In this document: in pieces, positions 10,071-19,127 of the stretch | How positions within the stretch are numbered: position 1 is the first letter of the stretch | Layout of the letters: each line of letters begins with the position of its first letter | Origin: Caryophanon latum | Lineage (GTDB): Bacteria > Bacillota > Bacilli > Bacillales_A > Planococcaceae | Length of the DNA stretch: 64,000 nt | Assembly: GCF_001700325.1 (NCBI RefSeq) | Contig: NZ_MATO01000001.1 | Location: forward strand, 53,582-117,581 | Reading direction: 5' to 3' | The notes under the pieces: generated by a model | Databases searched by the model: none | Told to the model about the DNA's origin: nothing | The model's input: only the letters and a program-made list of their open reading frames with translations | Program-made: the position numbers and the translations under genes

Positions 10071-11207
10071 TTATTTCACAAGTCGCTGCACAATAGCAAC
10101 TACTCGATTTGCCGCTTCTTGAATTATTTCATCTGACAGCCCTTGCCCGAAGCTAAATCGAATCGAGCTGCGCAGTTCCTCTGCATCGCTGCCAAACATG
10201 GCGACTAATACGTGCGACGGATCGATCGCGCCCGCTGTACAAGCAGAGCCACTCGACACGAGCACGCCGCTCATATCTAAATTAATTAAAAACGACTCCA
10301 CGTCTGTGCCAACAAACGTCACGTTCAGCACATGCAGCAAACCTTCTTCTCCGTTGACACGGAAGTTGAGCCCTGCGTTCGTAAACGTCGTCGTTAACAG
10401 TTCGCGGTAACGTTTATACGCCGCGTTCGCCTCGTCGCGTTTTGCGATTGCTTCGTCTACTGCGACCGCAAAGCCAACTGCTGCTGGTACGTTTTCTGTG
10501 CCAGCGCGACGTTTACGCTCCTGTGAACCACCGTATAGTAAATTCACACATTTCACACCTGCACGCACATATAAAAACCCGATACCTTTAGGACCGTTTA
10601 ACTTATGTGCAGACACGCTTAATAAATCGACACGCAGCGCATCGACGTCAAGTGGCACAATGCCGTATGCTTGCACTGCATCTGTATGAAACGTTGCCGT
10701 ATGCGCTTGTAACAGCTCGCCAATTGCAGCGATTGGTTGAACGGAGCCGACTTCGTTATTGCCGTACATAATCGTTACTAAAATCGTATCATCTCGCAGT
10801 GCACGTTGTACGTCCTTTACTGCGACAACACCTTTTTCATTTACAGGTAAATACGTTACGTCATACCCTTGCTTTTCGAGCTGTGCGCACGCATGAAGTA
10901 CGGCGTGATGCTCAATTTGCGTCGTAATAATATGTTTACCTTCGTGTTGACGAGCAGCAGCTACACCGAAAATAGCCGTGTTGTCCGCCTCTGTCCCACC
11001 GCTCGTTAATAGTATTTCGTTTGGCTTTGCACCGATCGATCGTGCGAGTGTAGCGCGTGCTTCATCGAGCGCTTTTCGTGCTGTTCGACCTGCACCGTGA
11101 ATGCTTGAGGCGTTTCCATATACGTCGCGCATCGCTTCTGTCATCGCCGCAATGACGTGCTCAGACATCGGCGTTGTGGCAGCATGATCAAGATAAATTT
11201 CGTTCAT
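10071..11207 (-). CDS. iscS: Cysteine desulfurase (IscS/NifS-like, YrvO type)
   Basis: PLP enzyme that takes sulfur from cysteine, giving alanine and an enzyme persulfide; here the likely receiver is MnmA. 378 residues. Typical opening NEIYLDHAATTP; PLP lysine in SAHKLNGPKGIGF near 202; catalytic cysteine in SSGSACTAGA near 322. Start ATG after AAGGAGAG. It lies between cymR (12 bases upstream, so translationally close) and mnmA, as in B. subtilis cymR-yrvO-mnmA. The order suggests that cysteine status sensed by CymR influences the tRNA thiolation pair. Confidence 0.95.
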   Translation of the reverse strand: MNEIYLDHAATTPMSEHVIAAMTEAMRDVYGNASSIHGAGRTARKALDEARATLARSIGAKPNEILLTSGGTEADNTAIFGVAAARQHEGKHIITTQIEHHAVLHACAQLEKQGYDVTYLPVNEKGVVAVKDVQRALRDDTILVTIMYGNNEVGSVQPIAAIGELLQAHTATFHTDAVQAYGIVPLDVDALRVDLLSVSAHKLNGPKGIGFLYVRAGVKCVNLLYGGSQERKRRAGTENVPAAVGFAVAVDEAIAKRDEANAAYKRYRELLTTTFTNAGLNFRVNGEEGLLHVLNVTFVGTDVESFLINLDMSGVLVSSGSACTAGAIDPSHVLVAMFGSDAEELRSSIRFSFGQGLSDEIIQEAANRVVAIVQRLVK

Positions 11208-11219
11208 TTGTAACTCTCC

Positions 11220-11639
11220 TTAAATATAGAACATATAACCATCGAGTGGCTCTGAATCTGTATGTGTCGCTAAATCTTCTAAGCTCGTCGTATCGAGTAC
11301 GTTTTTCACCGCATCACGAATTCGAATCCAAAGCTCGCGCTGCGGTGATTCTTCCTCTTCAATGCCTTCAACCGGCTGAATCGGACCTTCTAGCACGCGA
11401 ATGACGTCCGCGGCTGAAATTTCTGCTGGTGGATGTGCTAGCATGTAACCGCCGTATGCACCGCGCACACTTTTTACAAGTCCTGAGTTGCGCAAAGGTG
11501 AGACGAGCTGTTCTAAGTATGCCTCTGACAAGCTCTTTTCTGCCGCAATTTGACGTAGTGGCAGCGGTCCTTGTCCGTAATGTTTTGCTAGCTCAATCAT
11601 AATCGTTAAGCCGTATCGTCCTTTTGTAGAAATTTTCAT
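11220..11639 (-). CDS. cymR: Rrf2-family cysteine metabolism repressor CymR
   Basis: About 139 residues. Winged-helix Rrf2 fold: MKISTKGRYGLTIMIELA, LPLRQIAAEKSLSEAYLEQL, then GLVKSVRGAYGGYMLAHPP. There is no three-cysteine cluster, in line with CymR, which works with CysK rather than through an iron-sulfur cluster. I chose ATG 11637-11639, preceded by GAGGTG and matching the family start; a frame to 11654 would add five residues without a better ribosome site. It leads the cymR-iscS-mnmA group. DNA targets elsewhere cannot be judged here. Confidence 0.93.
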   Translation of the reverse strand: MKISTKGRYGLTIMIELAKHYGQGPLPLRQIAAEKSLSEAYLEQLVSPLRNSGLVKSVRGAYGGYMLAHPPAEISAADVIRVLEGPIQPVEGIEEEESPQRELWIRIRDAVKNVLDTTSLEDLATHTDSEPLDGYMFYI

Positions 11640-11692
11640 GTTCCAACACCTCAAATTTTTTATCGTTATTACCTATAAATCCTATCTCTTTT

Positions 11693-11701
11693 ATTATAGC
11701 A
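11693..11701 (-). promoter_or_regulatory. Extended -10 promoter of cymR
   Basis: TGCTATAAT on the minus strand, about 50 bases upstream of the cymR start. TG plus one base before a perfect TATAAT is an extended -10; no good -35 was seen. Confidence 0.5.
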
Positions 11702-11722
11702 TAATTGATGCGCACGATGCTT

Positions 11723-11751
11723 TTGGCAACGCTTTTTTCAAATGTTATACT
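11723..11751 (+). promoter_or_regulatory. Promoter of rarA
   Basis: TTGGCA (11723-11728), 17 bases, TATACT (11746-11751), 23 bases before the rarA start. Confidence 0.75.
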
Positions 11752-11774
11752 ACCACATATAAAGGGGTGAGAAC

Positions 11775-13055
11775 ATGGCAATTGAACCATTACCATACCG
11801 CATGCGCCCGAAAACACTTGACGACATTATCGGTCAGCAGCACATACTCGGAAAAGAAACAGCACTGTACAAAATGATTGCCAAACAGCACGTTCCGTCA
11901 ATGCTGCTGTACGGCGAGCCAGGCATCGGCAAAACGTCGATTGCACACGCCATTGCCGGCTCATCACAACTGCCATTTTTCTCGCTAAACGCCACACAAG
12001 CGGGCAAGAAGGACGTTGAGGACATTATCGTTGAGGCGCGTATTAGCGGCAAAGTGCTATTATTTTTAGATGAAATTCACCGCTTCAACAAGCTGCAGCA
12101 AGATACGCTCTTACCACACGTCGAAAGCGGCGCCATCGTATTAATCGGAGCGACGACGGAAAACCCTTTTCACGACGTTAACCCTGCTATTCGCTCGCGC
12201 TGTGGTGAAATATTACAGCTACATCGCTTAAGCGTAGACGATATGACTACTATCATCCACCGCGCGTTAGCCGACGAAAAAAATGGACTCGGACGCTATG
12301 ACATTGCCATTACAGACGACCAAATCGAGCAGCTCGCCATCGCATCAAACGGCGATGCACGAAAAGCGTTAACGCTCCTTGAATCGGTATATTACGCCTC
12401 CGATGAACGAGACGGCAAAACGATTGTCGACGACGCAACAATTGCAAGCTTAGCGAAACGAATCGGCGTATACGGTGACCAGCAAGGCTCGCACTTTTAT
12501 AATTTATTATCGGCATTACAAAAATCGGTGCGTGGTAGCGATGTCGATGCAGCACTTTATTATTTAGCGCACTTGCTCGAAAGCGGTGATTTAACCGCTG
12601 TTAATCGGCGCCTGCTCGTGATGGCGTACGAAGATGTCGGACTTGCGAACGCTCACGTCGGATCACAAGTGCTTGCCGCCGTTCAAGCGAGCGAGCGACT
12701 TGGCTTACCAGAGGCGCGCATTCCGCTAGCAAACGCCGTCGTGCTCATGTGCTTAAGCGAAAAATCCAATTCTGCTTACAAAGCGCTCGATGCGGCAATT
12801 GAAGCGATTCATAGCGGCAAAACCGGCGATATTCCGCTTCATTTACGCGACACGCATTACAAAGGCGCACAAAGTCTCGGTCACGTCGGCTACGAATACC
12901 CGCACAATCACCCAATCGGTACATTCGGCGGCTGGGTCGACCAACAATATTTACCCGATGTGCTCGTCGGTACGCATTTTTACACACCTGTTATTGCCGG
13001 TGAGGAAAAGCGACTCGCGACGATTTACGAGCGCCTGCAGCAATTTAAAAAATAA
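11775..13055 (+). CDS. rarA: Replication-associated recombination protein RarA (MgsA, YrvN)
   Basis: AAA+ ATPase related to clamp loaders and RuvB, acting at stalled replication forks. 426 residues. Opening PLPYRMRPKTLDDIIGQQHIL is typical; Walker A GEPGIGKTS near 48-56; Walker B FLDEIHRFNK near 97-106; sensor GATTENPF near 125; the C-terminal MgsA tetramerisation part includes GSDVDAALYYLAHLLE and the ending motif EYPHNHPIGTFGGWVDQQYLPD. Start ATG after AAAGGGGTG. It is divergent from cymR, as in B. subtilis yrvN. Confidence 0.96.
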   Translation: MAIEPLPYRMRPKTLDDIIGQQHILGKETALYKMIAKQHVPSMLLYGEPGIGKTSIAHAIAGSSQLPFFSLNATQAGKKDVEDIIVEARISGKVLLFLDEIHRFNKLQQDTLLPHVESGAIVLIGATTENPFHDVNPAIRSRCGEILQLHRLSVDDMTTIIHRALADEKNGLGRYDIAITDDQIEQLAIASNGDARKALTLLESVYYASDERDGKTIVDDATIASLAKRIGVYGDQQGSHFYNLLSALQKSVRGSDVDAALYYLAHLLESGDLTAVNRRLLVMAYEDVGLANAHVGSQVLAAVQASERLGLPEARIPLANAVVLMCLSEKSNSAYKALDAAIEAIHSGKTGDIPLHLRDTHYKGAQSLGHVGYEYPHNHPIGTFGGWVDQQYLPDVLVGTHFYTPVIAGEEKRLATIYERLQQFKK

Positions 13056-13095
13056 AAATAGGCTAGAGGGCTTCGATCGCCTTCTAGCCTATTTT
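13054..13095. terminator. Bidirectional terminator between rarA and a chemoreceptor gene
   Basis: AAAATAGGCTAGA and TCTAGCCTATTTT form a symmetrical stem with A-runs and T-runs on both sides. It overlaps the last bases of the convergent chemoreceptor gene. Confidence 0.88.
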
Positions 13096-15245
13096 CATCC
13101 AACATCGAATTTATTCACCGTTTGCGCTAAGTTGCGAATGACTAAGCCGCTGCGATCGGTTTCTCTTTGCACGCGCTGCATAATTGCAAGCATCTCCTTC
13201 ATCGCCTGCTCAACATTTGTCGCGGCACGTACATTTTGCTCACTGCTTGCCGCGATGCTTTGGACGATGTCGCGCATTTGCTCGGTCGCTTGCTCACTTT
13301 GCCCTTCATGCGACATTTGCTCAAGTACGTGCTGCACTTCCCCGATGTAGCTCGCCCCGCGCTCTACTTCTACTGCACTATGAATAATCGCTTGCTCGAC
13401 CGCAAACGCATTGCCTTCAATTTGGCGCAGCGTATCGTCAATTTCTGTCGTCGCACTTTTCGTCTCGTTAGCGAGCTTGCGAATTTCCTCTGCTACAACT
13501 GCGAAGCCTTTGCCGTGTTCGCCTGCTCGTGCCGCTTCAATCGACGCATTTAATGCAAGCAAATTCGTTTGATCCGCAATGGCGCGAATGGATTCCACAA
13601 CGCCTTCAATGTTGCGTGATGACTCCGAAAAATCTTTCGTAATGAGCTGTGCTTCGGTTACTTCCTCTACAATCGTCGTCATTTTATCGTTAATGTTTGC
13701 TACTTGTCGCTGTGCATCGACTAAATGCTGCATCGATTGCTGCTCGAGCTGATCCATCGTCGCTCGAATTGTATCAATGCGGCTCATCGCCTCGCGTACA
13801 TCGACGAGCTGCTGTCCCATCGCCGCAAACATTTCCTGCACTTCCGTTTGCACATGCGCAGATTGCCCTTCCACTTGTGACGTTTGCTCATGCAGTACGA
13901 CATTTGTTTGCAATACGCGCGTCGTCGTTTCCTTCACTTTCGCAAGCAAATGATTTTGCGAATCGACGAAATTGTTTACCCAGCGCCCCATCATGCCAAT
14001 TTCGTTGCGCGTCAGCATATCTTCTGGAATCCGCCTCGTTAAATCGCCGCCACCTTCCGCAATTTGCTGCACTGCTTTTGTCATCGTACGCACTTGCTCG
14101 ACAATCGGCTTTATACGACGCTCGATAAAAAAATAGCCACCGAGCATCACGTATAAAAAGTTCACAAGGAGAATGCCGATAGCTGGCATATTTAAATCGG
14201 TCATAAGCTGAAATAGCACGACGTTCGTTAACATAAATGTCATAAAGCTATATCCGAACGTTAAGCCGATTGAGCGCGTGCGGTACACTTCCGCTAAATC
14301 AGCCTCGCACATCATGCCCCACACATCTAAGCTATGCGGCATTTGAAACGTTACCCCTTTGCCGACGACCGGAATGTGGCGATAATCGGCGTAACCTGGA
14401 AACGTTACCTGTAAGTTTCCACCGTTCGCAATCGTATTAGCGACACCTGAATGTAGCTCGTTCGTCGCCGGGTCCGTAAAACGAATTTCAAACTCTGTAT
14501 GGCACTCAATTTTCACCGTGCCCCATTCTTTCGTCTGCACGCCCGCTTTTAAGTTCTCCCCAAATGAAAACGACGCATCCTCAAAGCGACTGCGTGATAG
14601 CGCCGTCCCTGGCAAAATCGTCCGATCAAAAAATGGTCGAATCATGAAAATGTAATTATCTCCTGAGTCAGAAAAAATATGCCCTGCCTCACGCTGAATT
14701 AAATCGCCCATTACATCATTTGGTACGCGTGCAATAAGCAGCATCGTCACTTCACCGTTTTCGATCATTGGTTGAATAAATAAAAGCGTTACTGCATCGT
14801 GAAACATCGAAGTACGGCGCCCAATTTCCTCCGTCCACGAATCAATAAACGGCCCGTACAATAGCGGCTTCTTCGTTTTCCACACTTCCTCAAGCGCTTG
14901 ACGATACACACCACCGTTATACGCTGTGCCGATATGTTGCGCATAGCTCGATGCAAAGACGACGCCTTGTCGATCGAGTAAAAATAATTCCGTAAAATAT
15001 GTACTGCGATTTTTCGAATGTTGTAAATAGTCGTTATACGCCGATTGCTCTACATATTGCAGTTCCTCAGTACGGCTTTTTAGCGACGCCCAACGATCGT
15101 CTGCCCATTCTGTTAATACATTCACGCGATTTTTCGCAATGCTTTCAAATAGTTCCTCATGCTCGCCAATGCTTCCGCGGTTCAACATTGACGAAACCCA
15201 TAGCGGTAATCCCTCTTTCCATGATAGCCATCCAAACTTCCCCAT
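13095..15245 (-). CDS. Methyl-accepting chemotaxis protein with Cache-like N-terminal domain
   Basis: Chemoreceptor of about 716 residues. The C-terminal half has a HAMP-like linker ([15 protein letters not shown]) and the signalling hairpin tip [33 protein letters not shown]. The N-terminal 320 residues resemble a Cache/PDC sensor ([35 protein letters not shown]). No membrane segment precedes this domain; the only two hydrophobic helices are adjacent, at about 330-380, just before HAMP. The sensor therefore seems to be cytoplasmic. ATG 15243-15245 follows GAAGAAGGGGTG; a frame to 15263 would run through that site. Ligand unknown; the gene stands alone. Confidence 0.9.
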   Translation of the reverse strand: MGKFGWLSWKEGLPLWVSSMLNRGSIGEHEELFESIAKNRVNVLTEWADDRWASLKSRTEELQYVEQSAYNDYLQHSKNRSTYFTELFLLDRQGVVFASSYAQHIGTAYNGGVYRQALEEVWKTKKPLLYGPFIDSWTEEIGRRTSMFHDAVTLLFIQPMIENGEVTMLLIARVPNDVMGDLIQREAGHIFSDSGDNYIFMIRPFFDRTILPGTALSRSRFEDASFSFGENLKAGVQTKEWGTVKIECHTEFEIRFTDPATNELHSGVANTIANGGNLQVTFPGYADYRHIPVVGKGVTFQMPHSLDVWGMMCEADLAEVYRTRSIGLTFGYSFMTFMLTNVVLFQLMTDLNMPAIGILLVNFLYVMLGGYFFIERRIKPIVEQVRTMTKAVQQIAEGGGDLTRRIPEDMLTRNEIGMMGRWVNNFVDSQNHLLAKVKETTTRVLQTNVVLHEQTSQVEGQSAHVQTEVQEMFAAMGQQLVDVREAMSRIDTIRATMDQLEQQSMQHLVDAQRQVANINDKMTTIVEEVTEAQLITKDFSESSRNIEGVVESIRAIADQTNLLALNASIEAARAGEHGKGFAVVAEEIRKLANETKSATTEIDDTLRQIEGNAFAVEQAIIHSAVEVERGASYIGEVQHVLEQMSHEGQSEQATEQMRDIVQSIAASSEQNVRAATNVEQAMKEMLAIMQRVQRETDRSGLVIRNLAQTVNKFDVG

Positions 15246-15452
15246 GCGCACCCCTTCTTCCATTGCAATTCATCGTTCATACAGTTAAGTTTATGGATTC
15301 AAGTGATGTATTTCAACAAAATACATTTGTATGTCACATGTGGAAAGAAAGTTGTATACGCTTTCAATGAAACGCTTTATCACAATGATTACCGTAAAAA
15401 AATATTTTTATCCTCACATAAAGATGTAAGTAAAATGCCATTTTCTTCACAT

Positions 15453-15829
15453 ATTCGATAACAAGCGTGTTGATTAGCCATTCAACTGGCAGTTCGCGTA
15501 TGGCGGCTCGCTTTGTCTCTGCGATTACTCGAGACAGAAAAACATGTGCTCCTGCGGTTACTCGTCGCAGATAAATTCCTGGGGCTCGGCGGCGAACACG
15601 ATGTTTGTCATGAAGGTGGTGCCACATGGACGTGGCGTTCATCACCTTCCTCAAGCCTCCGCACCGCTCCTACGTCGCGCTTTACGGGATCTTGAGGCAC
15701 GAGCTTTTCCCCAAGGAGTCTCGCCGCACGCTCCATGCCACTACAATACTGCCTTCATCTCATTTTTGCTACTGAAAACAACAGATTCAGCTGTATAAAA
15801 ATGGCTAATCAACAGACCTGATTCGATAA
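15453..15829. mobile_element. MITE-like element, full-length copy B, with 9-bp target duplication
   Basis: Element 15462-15820 (359 bp) begins CAAGCGTGTTGATTAGCC and ends with the near inverted complement TGGCTAATCAACAGACCTG. It is flanked by identical 9-bp direct repeats ATTCGATAA (15453-15461 and 15821-15829). Its interior contains the REP-like hairpin core. It is almost the reverse complement of 36571-36929, with equal length. No open frame of note lies within it. It fills most of the 15264-15882 gap; nothing else was seen there except the terminator below. Confidence 0.92.
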
Positions 15830-15845
15830 TAGTTAACATAACTAA

Positions 15846-15876
15846 CAAAAAACGACCCTTGAAAAAAGGATCGTTT
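15846..15876 (-). terminator. Terminator after the 15883 gene
   Basis: Minus strand AACGATCC, loop, GGGTCGTT followed by TTTTTG. Confidence 0.8.
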
Positions 15877-15882
15877 CGTTGC

Positions 15883-16383
15883 TTATATTAAATATTTAAT
15901 AATGTAGTCTAGACATTGTGATTGAGAGAAGTTTTGTGCTATTGCTTCATCATGTAAGTTGATTGTTGTTTCTTCACCTTGCTCTTCTTTAAATGCACGG
16001 TATTGCACAGCCATATCCTCTAACACTTCTTCGTTTACTTCTGTATTTTTATTTGGCAATACAAACGCACTCACCACGAATAAGCGATCAATTTCTTCAT
16101 TAGAGCCGCGCCCTAACTTCCACATCGTATACGCTTTAAAATGTGCAAGCTTCGATACAAGCCCCGCATAAAGAACCCAATATGTATTGCTCGGCGGTGT
16201 CTCAAGCCCTTTTTCTTTTAAATAACGCTGTAAAAACTGTAGTGCCTCGTCTAATTTTGGCGCGATCTCTTTATATGCTTGCGCGTAATTTGTCGACGTG
16301 TCGATATGGTTGAATACAATCTCATCTACTTGTCCTTGCATCGCTATAATGTCTAATTCCGTTAACTTTGATTTTAAGTTCAT
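15883..16383 (-). CDS. Protein of unknown function, 166 residues
   Basis: Starts at ATG 16381-16383 after AAGGGGATG. A soluble, probably all-helical protein: MNLKSKLTELDIIAMQGQVDEI, then YKEIAPKLDEALQFLQRYLKEKGLETPP, TYWVLYAGLVSKLAHFKAYTMWKLGRG, and a C-terminal QSQCLDYIIKYLI. No signal peptide, membrane helix or known catalytic motif. It has its own terminator and a separate ribosome site and is not obviously in an operon with the next small gene. I do not recognise the family. Confidence 0.75.
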   Translation of the reverse strand: MNLKSKLTELDIIAMQGQVDEIVFNHIDTSTNYAQAYKEIAPKLDEALQFLQRYLKEKGLETPPSNTYWVLYAGLVSKLAHFKAYTMWKLGRGSNEEIDRLFVVSAFVLPNKNTEVNEEVLEDMAVQYRAFKEEQGEETTINLHDEAIAQNFSQSQCLDYIIKYLI

Positions 16384-16574
16384 TTATTCATCCCCTTATC
16401 CTTCTCTTTCCCCTACCCTCATTATAGCAACGACAATCTGAATAGTCGCTCATTTTTCGAAAATAAGGCAAAATTGTGAATAAAACATAGAAAAAGGTCA
16501 TTTCATTAACATTTCTTGCAAATAACTACTTTTTTATTTCTTTTTTATTCCAATTAATAATGCATAGTAAGTTA

Positions 16575-16934
16575 CTATTTTTTGTACAAAAACTCACTTT
16601 CTATTTCTTTCGGATACGTCAAAAATTCACCGCCTAAACAACGTAGCAGCAATGATTTTGAACAGTAAAACACCCAATCAACTTTTTTAACCCAATCATT
16701 AAAATTTACTATTTCACTGCATATAATTTCCTTTTTAAATAAAACACGTGCCATTTGCGTCGTTTCATCCGAAAATGAATACGCTTTCTTCACTGCGTCA
16801 TATTGCGGCTCACAAACGTAATATGCATCGAATACATGAATGCGCTCAGCTGCTACATCAATCGCAATTTCGACTGTTGCCAACTCGTCCATTAAGTTGC
16901 CCCCTGTGTACATTAGCTTAAAATAAGTGCTCAT
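16575..16934 (-). CDS. Small protein of unknown function
   Basis: About 119 residues from ATG 16932-16934, which follows GGAGGATGAG. A second possible start at 16892 (MDELATVEIAIDV) also has a good ribosome site (AGGGGGCAAC, seven bases), giving 105 residues; I cannot decide between them. The sequence is soluble, with VFDAYYVCEPQYDAVKKAY, VNFNDWVKKVDWVFYCSKSLLLRCLGGEF (split by position) and a lysine-ending tail. No recognisable family. It lies just downstream of tcdA but beyond the tcdA terminator. Confidence 0.65.
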   Translation of the reverse strand: MSTYFKLMYTGGNLMDELATVEIAIDVAAERIHVFDAYYVCEPQYDAVKKAYSFSDETTQMARVLFKKEIICSEIVNFNDWVKKVDWVFYCSKSLLLRCLGGEFLTYPKEIESEFLYKK

Positions 16935-16950
16935 CATCTCATCCTCCAGT

Positions 16951-16992
16951 AAAAAAGCTGCACTCTCGTCTCATTCGACGTCGAGTACAGCT
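16951..16992 (-). terminator. Terminator after tcdA
   Basis: Minus strand AGCTGTACTCGACGTC pairs with GAGACGAGAGTGCAGCT around a GAAT loop, followed by TTTTTT. Confidence 0.85.
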
Positions 16993-16997
16993 AGTTG

Positions 16998-17759
16998 TTA
17001 TCCTTGCACGCGCGTAATTTTCACGTCTTTTAAAATCGTGTTTATCACCCAGCTTGCCGCAATTAAGCCTGCAACTGATGGGACGAACGCATTTGATGAC
17101 GGTGGTAGCTGCGCTTTGCGAATGTCCGCTTCAGGCTTGCCTACGTATTGTGCAACGTCTGGACGCACAACGATTGGCGATTCGTCTGAGAACACAACTG
17201 TTATTCCTTTTTTAATGCCCTCTTTACGCAGCTTCGTACGAATAACTTTTGCGAGCGGGTCCGTATGCGTTTTTGAAATGTCGGCAATTTGGAAACGTGT
17301 CGGATCCATTTTGTTTGCCGCGCCCATGCTTGAAATCATCGGAATGTTGCGCTTTAAGCATTCCTTCATAATATGAATTTTGTAAATAACCGTATCACTC
17401 GCATCGATGACGTAATCAATGCCTTGTGCGAAAAATTGCTCATACGTTTCTTCTGTATAAAACATATGCATGTCGATTACTTCACATTCAGGGTTAATAT
17501 CGGCGATGCGCTCTTTCATGACACCTGACTTTGACTTGCCAACCGTTGATAAGTACGCCACTAGCTGACGATTAACGTTCGTAATGTCGACGTTATCTTT
17601 ATCGACTAAAATGATGCGACCGATGCCGCTGCGTGCGCAAGCCTCTGCTGCGAACGAGCCAACACCGCCGACACCTAAAATTGCAACTGTTTTATTTTTT
17701 AACTTCTCAAGCCCTTCTGTTCCGATTGCGAGCTCGTTACGAGAAAATTGATGTAACAT
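16998..17759 (-). CDS. tcdA: tRNA threonylcarbamoyladenosine dehydratase TcdA (YrvM)
   Basis: E1-like enzyme that cyclises t6A37 of tRNA to ct6A with ATP. About 253 residues. Nucleotide site VAILGVGGVGSFAAEACARSG near 30-50; VDKDNVDITNVNRQL; catalytic region YVIDASDTVIYK; GAANKMDPTRFQIADI. I chose ATG 17757-17759 because the family starts MLHQFSRNELAIG; an ATG nine bases upstream sits only one base from AGGTGG. Position between rarA and aspS agrees with B. subtilis yrvM. Confidence 0.93.
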   Translation of the reverse strand: MLHQFSRNELAIGTEGLEKLKNKTVAILGVGGVGSFAAEACARSGIGRIILVDKDNVDITNVNRQLVAYLSTVGKSKSGVMKERIADINPECEVIDMHMFYTEETYEQFFAQGIDYVIDASDTVIYKIHIMKECLKRNIPMISSMGAANKMDPTRFQIADISKTHTDPLAKVIRTKLRKEGIKKGITVVFSDESPIVVRPDVAQYVGKPEADIRKAQLPPSSNAFVPSVAGLIAASWVINTILKDVKITRVQG

Positions 17760-17857
17760 GAATGTCATTCCACCTTTAATTATAAATGCGCAAAAATTTG
17801 CATCGTTAAAAATATAACTAAATTTATCGGAATTAGCAAGCGACATTATCGCAATGA

Positions 17858-17887
17858 AAAAGGGCGCCGAATTACTCGGACGCCCTA
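17858..17887 (-). terminator. Terminator after nagB
   Basis: Minus strand AGGGCGTCCGAG, TAATT loop, CGGCGCCCT followed by TTTTT. Confidence 0.85.
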
Positions 17888-17894
17888 ACGTTCA

Positions 17895-18599
17895 TTATTT
17901 TACTGCTACTTTTAATTGTAAGTCTGTATAAATGACAACGTTTGGATGATTGTTTAATACCGATACTGGTACTTCTACTGTTACATCGCCTTCTACTAGC
18001 GCTTGCATTGCGTCACGCTTGTTTTCGCCACATGCAATTAAAATGATTTCCTTCGCATGTAAAATTGATGCGATGCCCATCGTTACAGCGTGTGTCGGTA
18101 CTTCGTCTAGCGATGCAAAGTAACGTGCATTTGCCTCGCGTGTTGAAGGTGTTAATTCGATTACGTGCGTTTCGCTATCAAATGACGTGCCTGGCTCGTT
18201 GAACGCGATGTGCCCATTTTCACCAACACCAAGTAATTGAATGTCGCGCTCGTTTGCTTTTAACATGTTCTCATATTCACGTGCAGCGGCTGTTAAATCT
18301 TCCACATCACCAACTGGTACGAATGATTTTGAAAATGGCTTCGTGTTGAATAATTGTTCGTGCATGTATGTGTAATAGCTATGCTCAGACTCTTTCGGAA
18401 TGCCTGCATATTCATCTAAGTTAAAGCTTGTACATTGTGAAAAGTCTACGTCGCTATTGCGTAAATTTTCGTATAACGGCTCCATCGTACCACCTGTTGC
18501 TAAACCGAATGTGCGTGCACCGTTTGCCACTGCCTCTTCAAAATGCTTACTTGCTGCTTTATAAAGCTCCTCACGATTTTCAAAATAACGGATTTCCAT
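17895..18599 (-). CDS. nagB: Glucosamine-6-phosphate deaminase
   Basis: Converts glucosamine 6-phosphate to fructose 6-phosphate and ammonia, feeding amino sugars into glycolysis. 234 residues. Motifs: FGLATGGTMEPLYENL near 32-47, SFNLDEYAGI near 59-68, the catalytic region LLGVGENGHIAFNEPG near 123-138, and STREANARYF. Start ATG 18597-18599, with AGGAG about 12 bases upstream (long spacing). There is no nagA or nagR next to it. The gene lies between tcdA and the 6S RNA gene, where B. subtilis has none, so it is an insertion into the conserved order. Confidence 0.95.
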   Translation of the reverse strand: MEIRYFENREELYKAASKHFEEAVANGARTFGLATGGTMEPLYENLRNSDVDFSQCTSFNLDEYAGIPKESEHSYYTYMHEQLFNTKPFSKSFVPVGDVEDLTAAAREYENMLKANERDIQLLGVGENGHIAFNEPGTSFDSETHVIELTPSTREANARYFASLDEVPTHAVTMGIASILHAKEIILIACGENKRDAMQALVEGDVTVEVPVSVLNNHPNVVIYTDLQLKVAVK

Positions 18600-18849
18600 T
18601 TTTGTTCGTCACTCCTAATAATTAAGTTCATATATGCATATGTACATTTGTATGTTGTTTATAATAGCTTACATGAACATGTTCGTACATATTTTTTTAC
18701 GTGCATTTTTATACTTTTTTTATCATTTTGTAACGATTTCGACATATAATTTGCCTCGTTCGACAATTTTCTGTGTACCTCGCAGTGCATAGCCACCTTT
18801 TTTGTCACATTTTGGTGTTAGTTTATAGGATCTTCGCCAAAAATCTGTT

Positions 18850-19014
18850 CTTAACCGTTCTTCCATTTCGGCAGACGCTTTTCACGATGGTTAACATGAT
18901 GTTGGTCAAAAAAGCGTTGTCGCATGGACGCGACGAGTTTATCCTTTATTCTTTCGATTTTCCACTCGCGCTTTTCCTGCTGGAGTCCGCCTGTTGTTTC
19001 GAGCCTCGTTCGTA
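18850..19014. repeat. REP-like element, second type, copy C
   Basis: Contains CCATTTCGGCAGACGCTTTTC, AAAGCGTTGTCGCATGGACG and CTGGAGTCCGCCTG. The first two blocks recur with few changes at 62222-62375, and the last block matches the ends of the 22865 and 36450 elements. It lies in the nagB-6S gap (18600-19081), in which no gene was seen. Confidence 0.75.
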
Positions 19015-19081
19015 TTGTAAATTTCACTCACCTTGTATATAGATACAAAAGTTCAATCTCTATAGAACTAGTTTGTACAAA

Positions 19082-19115
19082 CAAAAAAACTCACAAGCGC
19101 CGAAGCAATTGTGAG
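19082..19115 (-). terminator. Terminator downstream of 6S RNA
   Basis: Minus strand CTCACAA, loop, TTGTGAG followed by seven T. It begins about 12 bases beyond the predicted mature 3' end of the 6S RNA. Confidence 0.85.
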
Positions 19116-19127
19116 CTTTCACTGAAA

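Noticed and set aside
16384..16574. Riboswitch or small RNA in the gap between the two unknown genes
   Set aside because: The sequence is AT-rich with no strong stem or conserved motif.
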